This document shows positions 34,335-44,000 of a DNA stretch of 64,000 nt, one piece after another. How positions within the stretch are numbered: the first letter of the stretch is position 1; each line of letters opens with the position of its first letter. The position numbers were made by a program, and so were the translations under genes. This DNA comes from Actinomycetes bacterium (GTDB taxonomy: Bacteria > Auribacterota > JAJCYG01), in contig JAJCYG010000036.1 of the NCBI GenBank assembly GCA_029263055.1, forward strand, positions 102,912-166,911, read 5' to 3'. The notes beneath the pieces are model-generated. The model was not told where the DNA came from. It was given only the letters and a program-made list of their open reading frames with translations, and made no database searches.

Positions 34335-34568
34335 ATGAAAAAATTAATGTTGATTGTGCTTTTTGTTTTATTTGCACAGCCTAGTTTTGCTCAATCAGAC
34401 AAATGGCAGCGAGATGTGTTACAGATACTCGTTGAAATTGAAGACAGACAAAAAGAAATTCTTAAACGGATTGATCGTTTAGAAGAGGCTCAAGCAGGTA
34501 TTGATGAAGGGCTTAAAGCTTTGAAAAAAGGTCAACGAAGTTATGTGAACCCGAAGTGGGCACCGTAA
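34335..34568 (+). CDS. Small exported coiled-coil protein in the menaquinone operon
   Basis: 77 residues: a signal peptide (MKKLMLIVLFVLFAQPSFA) followed by a single amphipathic helix rich in Glu, Lys, Ile and Leu (about 24-65) and the tail YVNPKWAP. It looks like a short periplasmic coiled coil that may oligomerise. ATG 34335 has GGGGGAAG directly upstream. Its place between the UbiD- and UbiX-type genes gives no obvious link to quinone chemistry. Family not recognised. Confidence 0.7.
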   Translation: MKKLMLIVLFVLFAQPSFAQSDKWQRDVLQILVEIEDRQKEILKRIDRLEEAQAGIDEGLKALKKGQRSYVNPKWAP

Positions 34569-34571
34569 AAA

Positions 34572-35117
34572 ATGAAAATAGTTGTGGCTGTAACAGGAGC
34601 AAGTGGGGCAATCTACGCCAAACGTTTGATAGATCAACTTCACCAACAAAAAGTTGATCTTTCCATTGTGGCAAGTACCAACGCGCGACAGATTATGCAG
34701 GAAGAGTGTGGTGTTGATCTAAATAAATGCCCCGGCACTTTATTTGATGATAAGAAATTTGTGGCTCCCTTTTTAAGTGGTTCTAATATTTTTGATGCCA
34801 TGGTTGTGGTGCCTTGTAGTATGGGGACGTTAGGTCGGATTGCGCATGGTATTTCTGACTCGGTGATTACGCGTGGAGCCGATGTGTTTCTTAAAGAAAA
34901 GCGAAAACTTATTTTAGTGCCACGAGAAACCCCTATGCATTTAATTCATTTTGAAAATATGGCAAAGTTAGCTCAAGCAGGTGCAGACATTATTCCTGCA
35001 ATGCCTTCTTTTTATAGCAAGCCCGCATCGATTGAAGAATTGGTGGATACGGTTCTGGCTCGTATTCTAGATCACCTTAAATTAAATGGAATTGAACAGC
35101 GCAGATGGAAACCGTAA
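34572..35117 (+). CDS. mqnM: UbiX-family flavin prenyltransferase (MqnM-like)
   Basis: A 181-residue flavoprotein that prenylates FMN to make the cofactor of the UbiD-type decarboxylase upstream. Motifs are VAVTGASGAIYA (FMN binding), VVPCSMGTLGRIAHG, and VPRETPMHLIHFENM. It starts 3 bases after the small exported protein and overlaps mqnP by 13 bases, so it is translated as part of the operon. The Mqn name is from context; the enzyme class is clear. Confidence 0.88.
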   Translation: MKIVVAVTGASGAIYAKRLIDQLHQQKVDLSIVASTNARQIMQEECGVDLNKCPGTLFDDKKFVAPFLSGSNIFDAMVVVPCSMGTLGRIAHGISDSVITRGADVFLKEKRKLILVPRETPMHLIHFENMAKLAQAGADIIPAMPSFYSKPASIEELVDTVLARILDHLKLNGIEQRRWKP

Positions 35118-35968
35118 TTAAAAAAATTAAACTCTATTTAGAGTTTGTTCGGTTTTCACACACTCTGTTTGCCATGCCGTTTGCTTTGGCTTCAATGCTT
35201 TTAGCTGCAAATGGATTTCCTTCTTTTAAAATAGTGGCTTTGATTGTGTTAGCCATGATCACAGCGCGTAACAGTGCCATGGCATTCAATCGTTTAATTG
35301 ATCAAGAGTTTGATGCTCAAAATCCTCGTACTCAAGATCGACACTTGCCTCAAAAATTAATCACAAATAAAGAGAGTTTTATCTTTATAGTGACTAATGC
35401 CGTCTTGTTTATCTCGGTTTGTTACTTCATTAATAAATTGGCCTTTATTTTGTCCCCAGTTGCGCTCATGATTATCTTCTTTTATTCGTTGAGCAAACGT
35501 TGGACTTGGCTCTGCCATTTTGTGTTGGGGATTGCTTTAGCTATCGCCCCTGTTGGAGCATGGATTGCTGTGACGGGCTCGTTTGCTTGGCCGCCAATCA
35601 TTATTAGCTTAGCCCTTCTTTTTTGGGTGAGTGGATTTGACATGATCTACTCAACATTAGATGCTGAGTTTGATAAGAAGATAGGGCTTTTTTCTGTGCC
35701 ATCAAAATATGGAATCAAGACAACATTGAATATTGCTTTTGCTTTGCATTTGATGATGGTGGCTACTTTGTATAGTCTTCATTTTTTTATGGTGCTAGGC
35801 TCAGTTTATTTTATTGGAGTGATGATGATGGGAGCAATGGTGTTGCTAGAACATTTACAGGCAAGAGAAGGAAATGTTGAAAATTTTAATAAAGCTTTTT
35901 TTCAAGCCAATGCTATAATAAGCCTCATCTTTTTAGGAACCGTTGTCATTGATACTTTTTGGATATAA
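35105..35968 (+). CDS. mqnP: UbiA-family prenyltransferase (MqnP-like)
   Basis: A 287-residue membrane protein with about eight hydrophobic helices. The first Asp-rich site is NRLIDQEFDAQNPRTQDRHLP, and the second is in SGFDMIYSTLDAEFDKKIGLFSVP. It attaches the polyprenyl tail to the naphthoate ring in menaquinone synthesis. It overlaps the ubiX-type gene by 13 bases and ends 2 bases before the chosen mqnA start, consistent with the futalosine pathway rather than haem O synthesis (that gene is ctaB at 202). Confidence 0.87.
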   Translation: METVIKKIKLYLEFVRFSHTLFAMPFALASMLLAANGFPSFKIVALIVLAMITARNSAMAFNRLIDQEFDAQNPRTQDRHLPQKLITNKESFIFIVTNAVLFISVCYFINKLAFILSPVALMIIFFYSLSKRWTWLCHFVLGIALAIAPVGAWIAVTGSFAWPPIIISLALLFWVSGFDMIYSTLDAEFDKKIGLFSVPSKYGIKTTLNIAFALHLMMVATLYSLHFFMVLGSVYFIGVMMMGAMVLLEHLQAREGNVENFNKAFFQANAIISLIFLGTVVIDTFWI

Positions 35969-35970
35969 AA

Positions 35971-36771
35971 ATGAATGAATTTAATTTTGTCAGACAGATG
36001 GATGTAAAAGCAGAGTCCACACTGGGTGCCCCTCCTTTTTTAAATTGTCGTCCGCTCATTTATGGAATTGAAAAAGAGGTGAAGCTAGCTGTGCCAAGTC
36101 GGTTAACCGCTTTGTTTCAAAAACGGCAACTTGAAGTGGTCTTGATGCCTGTTGTGGAGTTTTTTCGCAATCCGCGTGCATTGCTTTTACCTGAAATGGC
36201 GATTGCCTCAAATGGCCCGGTTCACAGCGTTCGATTTTTTTATAAAAATAAACCTGAAGAAGTTAAAAAAGTTGCTTTAGATAGCGCGTCAAAAACATCA
36301 GAGATGTTACTCCGCTTGATTTTAAAAGAAAAGTATGGTCTGACTCCAGATTTTAGCCCTACATCTGTTAAAATTGATTTTCTTAATTCCGTTTATGATG
36401 GGATTTTAGTGATTGGAGACCCTGCTCTTGAAATGGTGGACCAATTTCCTTCCTTAGATTTAGGGGGTGTTTGGAAAGAGATGACAGGGTTGCCCTTTGT
36501 CTATGCGTGTTGGATGATGGATAAAGATCAAGATGGCCGCAAAGTATTTGAAAAACTGACTCGAGCCAAAGAACGAGGCCTTCAAAACTTGGCGCAAATA
36601 GCTGAAGAAAACGAACTGCTCTCTGCAGCAGATGCCCAAAATTACCTTAGCCAATACATCCGTTTTGACCTAGGTGAAAAAGAACGGGAAGGCATTGAAA
36701 CCTTTCAAAAGCTACTGGTAAAGAATGGTTTAATGGAAACTCATCGAGAACTCCATTTCGCCAATGTTTAG
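35971..36771 (+). CDS. mqnA: Chorismate dehydratase MqnA
   Basis: A 266-residue periplasmic-binding-protein-fold enzyme that dehydrates chorismate to 3-enolpyruvylbenzoate, the first futalosine step. Diagnostic segments are LGAPPFLNCRPLIYGI, LMPVVEFFRNP, SNGPVHSVRFFY and GDPALEM. The start used is ATG 35971, two bases after the mqnP stop; a later ATG at 35998 would give a length closer to some homologues. There is no signal peptide. Confidence 0.9.
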   Translation: MNEFNFVRQMDVKAESTLGAPPFLNCRPLIYGIEKEVKLAVPSRLTALFQKRQLEVVLMPVVEFFRNPRALLLPEMAIASNGPVHSVRFFYKNKPEEVKKVALDSASKTSEMLLRLILKEKYGLTPDFSPTSVKIDFLNSVYDGILVIGDPALEMVDQFPSLDLGGVWKEMTGLPFVYACWMMDKDQDGRKVFEKLTRAKERGLQNLAQIAEENELLSAADAQNYLSQYIRFDLGEKEREGIETFQKLLVKNGLMETHRELHFANV

Positions 36772-36781
36772 TTGAATCTTA

Positions 36782-36810
36782 TTGCCATATAACAAGCTCT
36801 TCGTTACCAT
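36782..36810 (+). promoter_or_regulatory. Promoter for a probable leaderless mqnC mRNA
   Basis: TTGCCA (36782-36787), 17-base spacer, TACCAT (36805-36810), then 7 bases to ATG 36818. No Shine-Dalgarno. The predicted transcription start is the A of the start codon or one base before it. Confidence 0.55.
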
Positions 36811-36817
36811 ATCTTCT

Positions 36818-37894
36818 ATGACTACCGACCTGTTAACACAAAAAGCATTGAAGGATAAAGTTTATTCTGGGCAACGGATTAGCTCTGAAGAAGCGCTTGA
36901 GCTTTTGCAGAATTGGTCGTTAACAGATTTAGGTTTGGCTGCAGACCATTTAAGACGCAAGCGAACCGATCCTTCTATGGTGACCTATATTGTTGATCGC
37001 AATATCAATTATTCCAATGTCTGTTATGTTGATTGTTCGTTTTGTGGTTTTTACCGCCATGAAAAAGATAAAGATGCTTATGTGCTTTCTAATGAAGAGA
37101 TTGGACAGAAGATTCAAGAGACAATTGATTTGGGTGGAACGCAGGTTTTGATGCAGGGGGGATTGCATCCTAATCTACCTTTTTCACATTACACAGATTT
37201 GCTTCGATATATAAAGAAGAACTATTCGATTCATATCCACGCCTTTTCTCCTCCAGAGATTTTGTTTTTTGCCGATACCTATAAAATGAGTTTGGAAGAG
37301 GTGATTGGCCAATTAAAAGAAGCTGGACTCGGTTCGATTCCTGGTGGTGGGGCTGAAATTTTAGTTGACCGTGTCCGAGATAAAGTGAGTCCGCTTAAAT
37401 GTAAGAGTGATGCGTGGCTTTCAGTGATGAGTACGGCTCATAAGCTAGGATTAAAAACAACTGCAACCATGATGTTTGGTCATGTTGAAACGTTAGAAGA
37501 ACGTATTGAACATCTGAAACGGTTTCGTGATCTTCAAGATGAGACTAATGGGTTTATTGCTTTTATTCCATGGACCTTTCAACCTTCTTCTCAAGTTAAT
37601 CCAGAGGGGCGTCAACCTGTTGGAGCCGATGATTATTTAAAAACTTTAGCAGTTAGTCGGATTTATTTGGATAACTTTGATAACATTCAAGCATCATGGC
37701 TCACACAAGGTCATAAGATTGGTCAGATTGCTCTAGGATTTGGAGCCAATGACATGGGCTCAATCATGATTGAAGAAAATGTGGTCTCTTCTGTCGGTGC
37801 TTTTTTTACTGTGACCACAAAAGAACTGCGGCGTTTAATCTCGGAAGCAGGCTATAGCCCAAAGCAACGGGAAGTTTTTTACAATTTAGTGTAG
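36818..37894 (+). CDS. mqnC: Cyclic dehypoxanthine futalosine synthase MqnC
   Basis: A 358-residue radical SAM enzyme that cyclises dehypoxanthine futalosine. The cluster motif is CYVDCSFCGFYR (CxxxCxxC). Other family segments are GGTQVLMQGGLHPNLP, GLGSIPGGGAEIL, TATMMFGHVET and SSVGAFFTVTTKELRRLI. Start ATG 36818 is preferred over an upstream in-frame TTG at 36782, because that TTG is part of the -35 box. MqnB, MqnD and MqnE are not in the window, so the pathway is split across loci. Confidence 0.93.
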   Translation: MTTDLLTQKALKDKVYSGQRISSEEALELLQNWSLTDLGLAADHLRRKRTDPSMVTYIVDRNINYSNVCYVDCSFCGFYRHEKDKDAYVLSNEEIGQKIQETIDLGGTQVLMQGGLHPNLPFSHYTDLLRYIKKNYSIHIHAFSPPEILFFADTYKMSLEEVIGQLKEAGLGSIPGGGAEILVDRVRDKVSPLKCKSDAWLSVMSTAHKLGLKTTATMMFGHVETLEERIEHLKRFRDLQDETNGFIAFIPWTFQPSSQVNPEGRQPVGADDYLKTLAVSRIYLDNFDNIQASWLTQGHKIGQIALGFGANDMGSIMIEENVVSSVGAFFTVTTKELRRLISEAGYSPKQREVFYNLV

Positions 37895-37927
37895 TTCTTA
37901 TTTTTTTTATTCATTAAAGGGGGAAGC

Positions 37928-38884
37928 ATGGCTGAAGTACGATTGAATTATAATTTTCTCGCCACTCTATTTCTGGTGGTGGTGTTAGGGATTTGGCTTG
38001 TATCAGGTGGGCCTTATTATATTGTCGGTCCTGATGAAGAAGGGGTGGTTAAGACCTTTGGAAAATATACCAAATCCTCTGGCCCTGGTTTTCATTTAAA
38101 GTTTCCTTGGCCCATTCAATCTGTTGAAACACCTAAAGTAACAGAGGTGAAACGGATTGAAGTTGGATTAAGAACCCTTCCTTCAGGAATGGTCTTGGAC
38201 TTTAGAAACTCTCGTGAAATGCTTCAAGAAGCACAAATGCTGACCGGAGATGAGAACATTGTTAATTCGGATATGATTATCCAATACAAAATTAAAGATG
38301 CTAAAGATTATCTTTTTAATTTGCGTAATCCTGAATCAACCTTGCGTAATATTGGTCAAGCATGTGAACGACTTGTTATTGGTGATCACTCGATTGATGA
38401 TGCGTTGATCAATCGTCGAATTGAAGTTCAAGTTGAAATTAAAGATAAGATTCAAGAAATTGCAGACCTTTATAAGATGGGAATTCAAGTGGTTCAAGTG
38501 CAATTACAAGATGTGTATCCGCCTCAGCAAGTGGAGCGAGCCTTTAAAGATGTGGCCACAGCCCGTGAAGACAAAGAGCGGTTAATTAATGAAGCACGTG
38601 GTTATTCTAATGAAAAGATTCCTAGAGCAGAAGGGGAAGCGGCTCGAATTATGCGTCAAGCAGAAGGGTATGCCAAAGAGCGAACGACTCGAGCAGAAGG
38701 GGATGTCTCTCGTTTTTTATCGATTGCTAAAGAATATGCCAAGTCACCTGATGTGACAAGAGAACGACTCTATCAAGAGACCATGCAAAGTGTGTTGGGT
38801 CGTGCTCAAAAGGTGATTGTTGATAAAGATGTCGGTTTGATTGGCCATACTGACTTGGGAAGAGTCCTCAAGGAGGGGAGTTAA
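37928..38884 (+). CDS. hflK: HflK-like SPFH membrane protein
   Basis: A 318-residue band-7/SPFH protein: one N-terminal membrane helix (TLFLVVVLGIWLVSG), then YYIVGPDEEGVVKTFGKY and the SPFH domain, and a C-terminal coiled coil with repeated EGEA/AEG units (RAEGEAARIMRQAEGYAKE). HflK and HflC form a large cage around FtsH and modulate membrane protein turnover. GGGGGAAG precedes ATG 37928, and the stop overlaps hflC by one base. Confidence 0.9.
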   Translation: MAEVRLNYNFLATLFLVVVLGIWLVSGGPYYIVGPDEEGVVKTFGKYTKSSGPGFHLKFPWPIQSVETPKVTEVKRIEVGLRTLPSGMVLDFRNSREMLQEAQMLTGDENIVNSDMIIQYKIKDAKDYLFNLRNPESTLRNIGQACERLVIGDHSIDDALINRRIEVQVEIKDKIQEIADLYKMGIQVVQVQLQDVYPPQQVERAFKDVATAREDKERLINEARGYSNEKIPRAEGEAARIMRQAEGYAKERTTRAEGDVSRFLSIAKEYAKSPDVTRERLYQETMQSVLGRAQKVIVDKDVGLIGHTDLGRVLKEGS

Positions 38885-39894
38885 TGAGAAATTTTGCTGC
38901 TATTTTAATTGCGATATTAATATTTATTCCTTTTATTGGCCGTTCGTTCATGTTTATTGTCGATGAAACAGAGCAAGCTGTGGTGATTCAGTTTGGGAAG
39001 CCGTTGACATTAATTGTCGGTCATAACTCAGATCAAAATCTAGAGGACTTAGAGTTTTTTGTTCAAGATTATAATAAGTCTGTGGAACAGCCGGTTCTTA
39101 TTGAGCAAGGAGCAGGGCTTTACTTTAAAGTCCCGTTTATTCAAAACGTTCGTTATTTTGAAGATCGACTTTTAGAATATGATGCCGCTCCTACAGCAGT
39201 GGTGACACAAGACAAAAAGAACTTGTTGATTGATAACTATGCGCGTTGGCGTATTGTCAATCCACTTCTCTTTTTGCAATCGGTCCGTACCGAAGGTGGT
39301 GCACAAGCTCGATTAGAAGATATTATTTATTCGGTGCTTCGAGGACAGCTTGCTCGAAACAAGCTTATTGAAATTGTCCGTAATACGAATCGCCCTTTAA
39401 CAACCATTGAAGGAGATAAGTTGGTTGTTGAAAAAATTAACTCAGGTCGCGAAGCCATTATGAAAGATGTGACAGACCGTTCAAATGAAATTGCGGCACA
39501 ATATGGAATTGAAATTCTTGATGTCCGTATTAAGCGTGCTGACTTGCCTGAAGAAAACGCCAAAGCGGTTTTTGGACGCATGGATGCAGAGCGAAATCGT
39601 ATTTCAACAAAGTATCGTTCTGAAGGAATGGCTGAGTCTGAAAAAATAAAAGCTGAAACAGATCGTGATGTTAAAGTCCTCTTAGCTGAAGCATATAAAA
39701 AGTCACAGACCGTTAAAGGGGATGCGGATGGAGAAGCAGCGGCCATTTATGCTGAGGCGTATAACAGTTATAAGAACTTTTATAGCTTTCTTAAATCTCT
39801 TGAGACATTAGAGAAAACAGTGGATAAAAACACGAAAATGGTCTTAGGAACCGAAGAAAATGTCTATAAAGCCCTCCAAAAGAAGGCTCAATAA
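38884..39894 (+). CDS. hflC: HflC-like SPFH membrane protein
   Basis: A 336-residue partner of HflK. It has an N-terminal helix (AAILIAILIFIPFIG), IVDETEQAVVIQFGKPL, and after a family-atypical insertion of about 25 residues (VGHNSDQNLEDLEFFVQDY) the segment GLYFKVPFIQNVRYFEDRLLEYDA. The end is a coiled coil with GDADGEAAAIYAEAY. FtsH is not nearby. A perfect hairpin follows the stop. Confidence 0.9.
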   Translation: MRNFAAILIAILIFIPFIGRSFMFIVDETEQAVVIQFGKPLTLIVGHNSDQNLEDLEFFVQDYNKSVEQPVLIEQGAGLYFKVPFIQNVRYFEDRLLEYDAAPTAVVTQDKKNLLIDNYARWRIVNPLLFLQSVRTEGGAQARLEDIIYSVLRGQLARNKLIEIVRNTNRPLTTIEGDKLVVEKINSGREAIMKDVTDRSNEIAAQYGIEILDVRIKRADLPEENAKAVFGRMDAERNRISTKYRSEGMAESEKIKAETDRDVKVLLAEAYKKSQTVKGDADGEAAAIYAEAYNSYKNFYSFLKSLETLEKTVDKNTKMVLGTEENVYKALQKKAQ

Positions 39895-39911
39895 GAGGTC
39901 TTAAAGTAACT

Positions 39912-39947
39912 AATAGTGCCACTATATTACATTGTAGTGGCACTATT
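39912..39947 (+). terminator. Perfect 13-bp hairpin after hflC
   Basis: AATAGTGCCACTA (39912-39924) pairs exactly with TAGTGGCACTATT (39935-39947) across a 10-base loop. No clear T-run follows, so it may be a weak terminator, an RNA-stabilising hairpin or a protein site. Confidence 0.5.
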
Positions 39948-39995
39948 CTACTCTATTTACCATTCAAGGTCTTCATGAAGCAAGTGATTGAAATC

Positions 39996-40024
39996 TTGCA
40001 ACTTCCTCCAACATCGTGTATTAT
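39996..40024 (+). promoter_or_regulatory. Sigma70-type promoter for the duplicated-repeat protein
   Basis: TTGCAA (39996-40001), 17-base spacer, TATTAT (40019-40024). Start near 40031; the Shine-Dalgarno AAAGGGG (40062-40068) precedes ATG 40078. Confidence 0.65.
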
Positions 40025-40077
40025 AACCCTCGAGATAATTAGTACTGTTTAGAAACAATCGAAAGGGGCATTTTGTT

Positions 40078-40941
40078 ATGAGTAAACATTGGGGTTGGGC
40101 ATTGATAATTGCAGCGTTGATCTGCGTACCGCTAACTGGTTTTGCGGCAATTGAAGATTCGGAATATGATTTTGGTGATCACACTTCAATCACATTAACC
40201 ACTAAAGCTTGGGAAGCACTTGCTAAGAAAGATTACAATGGTGTGGCTGCGTACTCAAAAAAATGTATTGAGCTTTATGGTCAAAAGGCTTCAGAACAGC
40301 AAGCCTCTTTAAAAGATTTCGCTCCCAAGGAACAAGCTTTTGATTATTGGGCATTAAATGATGTAGCAACTTGTTACTTTATTCTAGGAAAATCCTATAA
40401 AGAACAAGGAAAGCCAGCAAAAGCTAAAGAAGCGTATAAAAAGATTATTTCTGATTATAGTTACGCACAATGCTGGGATGGCGGAAGTAAAGCTCACTGG
40501 CAAGTTGCCGCCGCTGCTGAAGATCAAATTGGGACTTTAGAAAGTCCATATGACTTTGGCGACTACACTTCAGAATATCTCACCACTCAAGCTTGGAAAA
40601 TGCTTTCTAAGAAAGATTTTGGAGGAGTTAAAGTTTTAACTCAAAAGTGCATTGACCTTTATGTTAAAGAAGCTGAAAAAATGCAAGGGACTTTAGAAGA
40701 GTATCCTGCTAAAAACAAAGCCTTTAACTTTTGGGCATTGAATGATGTAGGAACATGTTATTTCATCTTAGGTGAATCTTTAGAGCAGCAAGGTAATTTT
40801 CAAGAAGCGATTGAAGTCTTTCAAGTGCTTGTGAGTGATTACAATTTTGCTCAATGTTGGGATACACAAGGTTGGTTCTGGAAACCAGCTGTTGTGGCTA
40901 GAGGTAGAATCAACAAAATTAGAGCTGAACAAGACCTATAG
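40078..40941 (+). CDS. Exported protein of two homologous TPR-like repeats (287 aa)
   Basis: A signal peptide ends about residue 22 (TGFAA). The mature protein is two copies of a domain of about 125 residues. Each starts with YDFGD(H/Y)TS, continues (L)TT(K/Q)AW..L(A/S)KKD(Y/F).GV, then FxxWALNDV(A/G)TCYFILG(K/E)S, a TPR-like helix pair, and SDY(S/N)(Y/F)AQCWD, with conserved Cys and Trp. I recognise TPR-like helices but no named family. It has its own promoter and a strong terminator, next to the tandem glycoside hydrolase. Confidence 0.78.
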   Translation: MSKHWGWALIIAALICVPLTGFAAIEDSEYDFGDHTSITLTTKAWEALAKKDYNGVAAYSKKCIELYGQKASEQQASLKDFAPKEQAFDYWALNDVATCYFILGKSYKEQGKPAKAKEAYKKIISDYSYAQCWDGGSKAHWQVAAAAEDQIGTLESPYDFGDYTSEYLTTQAWKMLSKKDFGGVKVLTQKCIDLYVKEAEKMQGTLEEYPAKNKAFNFWALNDVGTCYFILGESLEQQGNFQEAIEVFQVLVSDYNFAQCWDTQGWFWKPAVVARGRINKIRAEQDL

Positions 40942-40963
40942 AAAAGAATTGCTCTAGCCCCTT

Positions 40964-41002
40964 AAATTACCCGAGACGTGTTAACGCCTCGGGTAATTTT
41001 TT
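40964..41002 (+). terminator. Rho-independent terminator
   Basis: AAATTACCCGAG (40964-40975) pairs with CTCGGGTAATTT (40988-40999), with a T-run to 41002. Confidence 0.92.
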
Positions 41003-41029
41003 GCTTAAAAACTTTCTGTTTCCTTAGAT

Positions 41030-41057
41030 TTGCAAATCGTCTCTATTATTATATAAT
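41030..41057 (+). promoter_or_regulatory. Promoter for a probable leaderless glycoside hydrolase mRNA
   Basis: TTGCAA (41030-41035), 16-base spacer, perfect TATAAT (41052-41057), then 9 bases to ATG 41067. No Shine-Dalgarno precedes the ATG. Confidence 0.6.
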
Positions 41058-41066
41058 AATGAACTT

Positions 41067-44000
41067 ATGAAAAAACGTACTTGGTTTAGTTTGCTCTGTT
41101 TGATCTCTTTTTTAGGCCTTGTTTGGGGCTCTGGTTCTTTGGCTCAAGAAGAAGTCAGTCCCAAGCGGGTTGAAATTAAGGGAGACTGGTTTTATGTAGA
41201 TGGGGATCGTTATTTGGTTAAAGGGGTGGGGTATTCTCCTTGGCGGCCAAATGAACTTCCATGGAAAAACCCTGTTCCTTTAGACCGAATGGAAGCTGAT
41301 TTTAAAAAGATTAAAGCAGCTGGTTTTAATACGCTTCGCACTTGGACTCCTCTTTCACCTGAAGCACTTCAGTTAGCTAATGAATATTCCTTAATGGTGA
41401 TTCAAGGGATTTACCTGAATCAAAGCACCGATTATAAATCAGAAAATTATCTTCAATACTGTATTGATAAGGTGAAAAAAGAGATTCGCTTTTTTAAAGA
41501 TCAACCAAATGTATTAATGGTTTTAGTGGCAAACGAACCTCCGATAGAAAAAGTAGTGAAATCAGGCTTAAAAGTAACAGAACAATTTTTAGAAGAAATT
41601 GTTGAAGCTGCTAAAAAAGAAGCCCCACATATTCCTATTTCTTTTTCAAATTGGACTCAACTCTCTTTCTTAGACACTTCTTATGCTGATTGTGCGGCCT
41701 TTAATGTTTATATGTCAAAACCAGTCACCATTCGTTCCGCAACAGGTTATCTCCCTTTCTTAAGATGGCTCAAAAGCAATCATGCTGAAAAAAAACCAAT
41801 GGTGGTGACGGAGTTTGGATTAGCTGTGAATCCTTCTGGTGACGGTGGTTTTTCAGAATTTGGAAATAGTTTGTCAGAGCAATCTAGAGGACTTATTTAT
41901 ATGTGGCGCCAGGTGCTAGCCAGTGGAGCTGCTGGAGGGTGTGTCTTTGAATGGAATGATGAATGGTGGAAAAATTATGAAGTGCCTGGAGATGAAAACA
42001 AGCATGACGATGATTCTGAAGAATGGTATGGACTGATTAATATTGATAATGATCCATTAGGTGAGCCGCGCCCTTCTTATTATGCTTTAAAAGAATTTAA
42101 TCAAGCGATTGTGGTTTCACCTAATCGGTTTGAAGATTATGTGGGTAAAGTTCCTTTTTCTATTAATACCGTTGAATCTGTTAAAAAAGTACAAATCAAA
42201 ATTGGTGATTTGGATTGGAAAGATTTGCTGTCGAAAGAAAAAAAATGGTGGGAAGGGCGTTGGAATGGAGGCGCTAATCCATCTGAAAAAATAAGTTATA
42301 AGATTAGAGCTTTTGACGAAAATAACAACATTGTTTCAGAAAAAGAAGACTTTTTCTTTATTGTTAAAGAAGCTGTTGAAAAAGAAGAGCTCAAATTATC
42401 CATTGCATTTGATCCTCCTAGTGAGCAAATTAAAATTAAAAAAGGGGAGACACTTACTTTAGATGTGACGTTTCAATTGCTTAACTCTAAAGGCGAACCT
42501 GTTCCTGGTCAGCGCATCTTTTTTTCATTTTATGAAGTTCTTTACGATGAAACCTTAAAAGGAAAGCGCAAGACAGATGCTGAGGGCAAAGTCCATATTA
42601 AATATATTGTGCAGCAGCCTGGTTTTTTACTTGTGGCAGCTGGAAGTGGTTTTTTCTCTGGAGAGAGAGTGGCGCGTGTGGCTGATCTAAAAGGAATTGA
42701 AATCCTTCGAACAAAAGAGAGTGCCGTTGCTGTAAAACTTCCAACACCTGATTTCACTTTAGCTAATCAAGGGACTCAGTTTCCTGTCAATTATGAAGAT
42801 TTTGGACGGTTTGAAGGGGTTGGGACAAAAGATTTTGAATACATTATTCGTGATTTTGACGGCTTAGCTGCGGCTGTCGGAGTCGGTATCTATCCTGATG
42901 AATTTACTATTTATAAAGAGCCGCTTTACCGAAGCTATAAAAAAAGTGGAAAGTTGGATGGTTTGCATTGGGATTTTGTGGCTGAACAAGATAAAGCTGC
43001 TAGTTTTTTAAAGTGGTGTATTGCTCCTGAAGATCCTTTTGTTAAACAGTTTTACGCCGCTGCTGCCTTAATGCAGGGCAATGTGTTGCAGCATGCAATC
43101 AAATCTTTTTATGCCATTGTCGTGCATCAACCAGGTGGAATGGGTTGGACTTATTTTGGAACGCCTTGGTCTTTAGGAAAAACAGCTTTAGATCGAATTG
43201 ATTGGATGACACGCAAATATCCTGAACTTGGAATTCGACTAGACGGAGCCTCAATCAAAATTAAAAATGGATTTGATAATGATGTCACCAATGATGAGGT
43301 GAGTTGTAATCCAGGGCAATTTGTGAAGGTTGATCCAAGTGAAGTGATTCCTCCTAAAAGAAATTTTAAAGAAACGCCTATCATTAAAGCATTGGGTGGA
43401 GAGCGCACAACATTGAATCAACACGAAACCGGAGATTGGGAACTTCTTGTAGATGGTGAGCCTTATATGATTAAAGGGATCACCTATGTGCCTGTTAAAG
43501 TGGGGAACAGTCCGCACGAAGGCACCATGGAAGATTGGATGCTACTCGACACCAACAACAATGGTAAAGCAGATGGCCCATATGATGCCTGGGTTGATAA
43601 AAACTTGAATAACAAACAAGACGCAGACGAACCTGTTGTGGGTGACTTTCAACTCATGAAAGAGATGGGGGTTAACACGGTTCGAATGTATCACCATGCT
43701 TCAGATAAAGAAGTGCTTAAAGACCTTTATGAAAACTACGGGATTCGAGTGATGATTGGGGATTTTATTGGAATGTACAATGTCGGTTCAGGAGCTAAGT
43801 GGGAAGATGGAACCGACTACCGTGATCCACAACAGCAAGAAAATATGCTTGAGTCTGTTCGTCAGATGGTGCTGAAACATAAAGATGAAGACTATGTGGT
43901 CTTTTGGGTTTTAGGAAATGAAAATAACTATGGTGGGGTTGAAGGAGATGTAGGGGGCAAAGGAAACGCGGCGCTTTATCCTGATGCCTATTATACATTT

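Noticed and set aside
36782..36817. In-frame TTG 36782 as start of mqnC
   Set aside because: The codon is part of the -35 box TTGCCA; the usual family N-terminus begins at ATG 36818.
39327..39746. 139-codon open frame on the minus strand
   Set aside because: Fully antisense to hflC; Ser/Ala/Arg-rich shadow sequence.
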